From positions 1-15,732 of the forward strand of contig JBHHZI010000073.1 of assembly GCA_046757965.1 (NCBI GenBank): a DNA stretch of 15,732 bases, written 5' to 3'. The notes under the pieces were generated by a model, which was not told where the DNA came from, did not search any database, and saw only the letters and a program-made list of their open reading frames with translations. Origin of the DNA: JBHHZI01 sp046757965. GTDB lineage: Bacteria; Acidobacteriota; Polarisedimenticolia; SMYD01. Made by a program: the position numbers and the translations under genes. Shown piece by piece: positions 13,446 through 15,732 of this stretch; positions within the stretch are counted from its first letter, which is position 1, and the number at the start of each line of letters is the position of its first letter.

Positions 13446-14987
13446 ATGGCCGGTGTGGTGCGCCGGTTCATCGTCTCGTTCCTCACCATCGTCGTGTGGA
13501 TCGTGGCGCCATCGTCCCCTGGTGCGACGGGCGCCATCGCCGCGGTACCGTCCGGCCAGGACAGCGATGCCGGATCGCTGTTCGTCCAGGTGCGCCGGGC
13601 GGTCACCAGCGGTGATGATGAACGCCTCTACGATCTGGCTCGCACCGACCCCTGGGGCTTCCGGGAAGTCGTCAACCACCTTGGCGATCTCGTCGTGGAG
13701 CAGGGTGGGAGGCAGGCGGCGGCGGACGCTTTCGTCAGCGCGTTCGTCGCCGGCCACCTGGCGGCCATCCATCTGCAGGCCACCGGGGACCACTCGCTCG
13801 CGGACCGCCTGCGGCGGATTCTCGACTGGAGCGGCCGCGACATGGCCCGGCGCGCCGAGGTGGACGACCTGCTCTCGCGGGTCGAGTCGCCGGCGCCGCC
13901 GCTGCCCCGCGATCTGGAGAAAGCGGCGCACGTCTGCGAGCGGCTGTCGGATCAGCGCTGTCTCGGACTGGTGCGCGCGGGCATCGGCCGGCTCCACGAG
14001 CGTGCCGGTCGGTCGGCCATGGCGATTCTCTGGTACGAGCGTGCGGTGCCGGCGTTTCGCCAGGCGGGGGAGATGGGACGGCTCCGGAATGCGTTGCTCT
14101 CCTCGGGCCAGTTGCTGCTGAGCGCCGGACAGGCGGGCGATGCAGCGCGCTCACTGGGCGCGGCGGCGACGATCTCGGCGGAGATCGGGGATCCCGGCGG
14201 GCAGGCGGCGACCCTCGTGATCCTCGGCGAGGCGCTGGGCGCCCGTGGCTCGCGAGACCGTGCCCTCGCCGCCCTGACCGAGGCGAGACGGATCGCGATC
14301 GATCATCAACTGCCTGGCGTGGCGGCCGATGCGATCCTGCTGAGGGCCACGTTGCGCGACGAGAAGGGAGCGTTGCCTGCGTCCGCGGAGGATTACCTGG
14401 CGGCGGCGCGGCTGGCCCAGCAGGCCGGAAATCTGGGAACGGTGGTGAAGGCACTGATGCGTGGGGGCACCATTCTTCTGCACGCGGGAGAGACCGGCCG
14501 GGCAGCGGAGACCATCGACAGGGGTCTGTCGGCGGCCCGGCTCGGCCATCTCGACGCCGACGTGCTCGCCCTGCTCCTGCTGGGTGCCGAGCTGGATGCA
14601 CAGCTCGATGACTTCGACCGTGCGATTCGCCGCCTGCAGGAAGCGCTCGAGCTGGTCCGTGGGAGCGGCGAGCCGGCCAGGGAGGCGCGCGTTCTGGAAC
14701 TGTTCGGCACCACGCTCCTGGAGGCCGGTCGCCTGGACGCGGCAGTGGGGCCTCTCGAGGAGGCGAGGGACATGGCTCACGAGATCGACGCCACGGCCGT
14801 GGAGGGACGGGCCGAGGGCGGCCTCGGCGCGGTGACCCTGGCCCGGGGTGATCTTCCCGCCGCGCGGGAGCATTACTCTCGATCAGCGGAGTTGCTGGAA
14901 AAGGCCGGCGATCGGTTCCAGGCCCTGCACATGCGACGGATACTCGAGACCATCGAGACCCGGCCGGCTCCACCGGCGGATTCCTAG
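13446..14987 (+). CDS. Secreted TPR-repeat protein
   Basis: A 513-residue protein with an N-terminal signal segment (MAGVVRRFIVSFLTIVVWIV, then a small-residue region to about 33) and a long all-helical body. From about 170 to 505 the sequence is built of TPR-like helix pairs of 34-40 residues, with the W/LG-Y-A pattern in AILWYERAVPAFRQAG, ALLSSGQLLLSAGQAGDAA, TLVILGEALGARGSRDRAL, LFGTTLLEAGRLDAAV and GLGAVTLARGDLPAAREHYS. TPR arrays bind partner proteins. No CHAT, kinase or peptidase domain follows, although similar arrays often precede CHAT domains. No good Shine-Dalgarno is seen before ATG 13446, and GTG 13455 is an alternative. The leader has TACAAT at 13442-13447 but no matching -35. 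Its stop overlaps that of the minus-strand DUF2520 gene. Confidence 0.78.
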   Translation: MAGVVRRFIVSFLTIVVWIVAPSSPGATGAIAAVPSGQDSDAGSLFVQVRRAVTSGDDERLYDLARTDPWGFREVVNHLGDLVVEQGGRQAAADAFVSAFVAGHLAAIHLQATGDHSLADRLRRILDWSGRDMARRAEVDDLLSRVESPAPPLPRDLEKAAHVCERLSDQRCLGLVRAGIGRLHERAGRSAMAILWYERAVPAFRQAGEMGRLRNALLSSGQLLLSAGQAGDAARSLGAAATISAEIGDPGGQAATLVILGEALGARGSRDRALAALTEARRIAIDHQLPGVAADAILLRATLRDEKGALPASAEDYLAAARLAQQAGNLGTVVKALMRGGTILLHAGETGRAAETIDRGLSAARLGHLDADVLALLLLGAELDAQLDDFDRAIRRLQEALELVRGSGEPAREARVLELFGTTLLEAGRLDAAVGPLEEARDMAHEIDATAVEGRAEGGLGAVTLARGDLPAAREHYSRSAELLEKAGDRFQALHMRRILETIETRPAPPADS

Positions 14988-14994
14988 GGCCGGC
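14963..14994 (+). terminator. Weak hairpin across the TPR gene stop codon
   Basis: GCCGGCTC (14963-14970) can pair with GGGCCGGC (14987-14994), one pair being G-U, around a 16-nt loop holding the shared CTAG stop. It lies inside the end of the convergent gene, so codon constraints may explain it. Confidence 0.22.
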
Positions 14995-15732
14995 GGCGCG
15001 GCGCGGCGCGGAGCTCACGGATGAGGCGTCTGACGCCCGCGGCATCGAGCCGGCCCGACCGGCGAGCGATGTCGATCAGCACCCGGGACAGCGCCCGATG
15101 CAGAGCGGCGGCTGGTCCCCCCGTGGCCTCGGCGGCGGTCAGGTGGAGGCGGAGGGTTTCCGCGTCACCCCGCGCGACCGGACCGGTCAGGGCCTGCTCG
15201 ACGGATGCGTGCTCCAGCGCGGCGGCCGTGCCCGCCAGGAGATGGGCGAGACTGGCGCGGGCCACATCCGCCGGCAGGCCGGCGCGGCGCAGCAGTGCGG
15301 TGGCGAGGTCGACCAGGGCCAGTGTGTCGTTGGCGACCAGAGAAGCGGCGAGGTGGTAGGCGGGGCGCGCGTGCGGCCGCACGGTGAATGGATGACCGCC
15401 GAGATCTCGAACCAGGCGACGGGCCATCGCCACGGCCCGGGTGTCGCCGTCCACGGCGAACCCGGCACCCGCGAGGAGGTCGGCAGCGGGTGACGTCGCC
15501 GGCAGGACCGCAAGCGGGTGGCACACGCCGGTGCGCGCTCCGCGCGCCGCCAGCGGCTCCAGCATGGACCGCCCGTGGGCGCCGGACAGATGCAGAAAGA
15601 CGCGATCTCGACAGGGGACGGCCGCGGCCAGCCGGCTGGCCACCGCCGCCAGCGCGCCATCGGGGACCGCGAGGAGAACCACGGCGCCGGGGAGGCCGAC
15701 GATGATGCCGGCGTAGATGATCAGTGAGATCC
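14984..15732 (-). CDS. DUF2520 / Rossmann-like oxidoreductase-family protein (start beyond window edge)
   Basis: The frame is open to the right-hand edge, so the N-terminus is missing. From the first in-frame GTG (15682) it reads 232 residues with the hallmarks of the Rossmann-like/DUF2520 family, relatives of ProC and other 6-phosphogluconate-dehydrogenase-like enzymes: LAVPD at 4-8, HLSGA at 31-35, CHPLAVLP at 54-61, then AYHLAASLVANDTLALVDLA and EQALTGPVARGDAETLRLHL in the helical C-terminal domain. Family members are near 280-300 residues, so the expected N-terminal nucleotide-binding GxGxxG and the true start should lie outside. The substrate of this family is not known to me. Its TAG stop (14984-14986) lies in a CTAG shared with the TPR gene stop on the other strand. 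Confidence 0.82.
   Translation of the reverse strand, partial: ISLIIYAGIIVGLPGAVVLLAVPDGALAAVASRLAAAVPCRDRVFLHLSGAHGRSMLEPLAARGARTGVCHPLAVLPATSPAADLLAGAGFAVDGDTRAVAMARRLVRDLGGHPFTVRPHARPAYHLAASLVANDTLALVDLATALLRRAGLPADVARASLAHLLAGTAAALEHASVEQALTGPVARGDAETLRLHLTAAEATGGPAAALHRALSRVLIDIARRSGRLDAAGVRRLIRELRAAPRRRP

Noticed and set aside
13735..15045. Long minus-strand open frame opposite the TPR gene
   Set aside because: It is an Arg/Pro/Ser-rich shadow frame typical of GC-rich DNA. The plus-strand TPR protein explains the region.

Overview
The window is GC-rich chromosomal DNA from a bacterium. Almost all of it is coding, and no transposase, integrase, phage gene, CRISPR array, rRNA or tRNA was recognised. 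The mix of genes recalls Acidobacteriota or a neighbouring deep, GC-rich phylum: a SelB selenocysteine factor, a large S55-type (SpoIVB-like) secreted protein, a secreted beta-propeller with Ig-like tail, orphan sigma-54 activators, a bactofilin and a DUF2520 protein. That placement is inference from gene content only.

Layout. (1) 2-2949, plus strand: the C-terminal two thirds of selB, overlapping by ATGA a gene for a ChaN/Tiki-family protein that has an extra C-terminal half and no export signal. (2) 2979-6033, minus strand: two sigma-54 enhancer-binding activators in tandem. The upstream one (start 6033) has a GAF sensor. The downstream one (start 4208) has no recognisable sensor. The 292 bp between them hold a near-consensus -24/-12 promoter (4284-4299) aimed at the second activator. 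Upstream of it lie a perfect 11-bp inverted repeat and a cluster of GTCCG/CGGAC dyads at enhancer distance. This reads as a two-step sigma-54 cascade. (3) 6173-10700, plus strand, divergent from the GAF activator: a three-gene unit of an unrecognised 161-aa protein, an S55-like protein whose Ser and His motifs stand in the reverse order to SpoIVB, and a secreted propeller/Ig protein. The first two genes overlap by GTGA. (4) 10706-11992, minus strand: a membrane-anchored GAF-GGDEF diguanylate cyclase with an intact active site and I-site. (5) 12106-14987, plus strand: a bactofilin, a methyltransferase-like protein with a degenerate SAM loop and an Arg/Ala-rich insert, and a secreted TPR protein. 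GC-rich hairpins sit at or across the stop codons of these genes. (6) 14984 to the window edge, minus strand: a DUF2520 Rossmann-type protein, cut by the edge, that shares a CTAG stop overlap with the TPR gene.

How the parts may work together: the sigma-54 pair, the divergent secreted-protein operon and the diguanylate cyclase suggest environmental sensing tied to envelope or secreted functions. The bactofilin and TPR genes suggest cell-envelope organisation. The direct sequence evidence for regulation is the sigma-54 promoter with its upstream dyads and the divergent sigma-70-type promoters at 6052-6127. Everything beyond that is inference. The strongest candidates for undescribed biology are the sigma-54 cascade control region (4284-4436), the apparently permuted S55 protein and its operon, and the bactofilin/methyltransferase-like pair.
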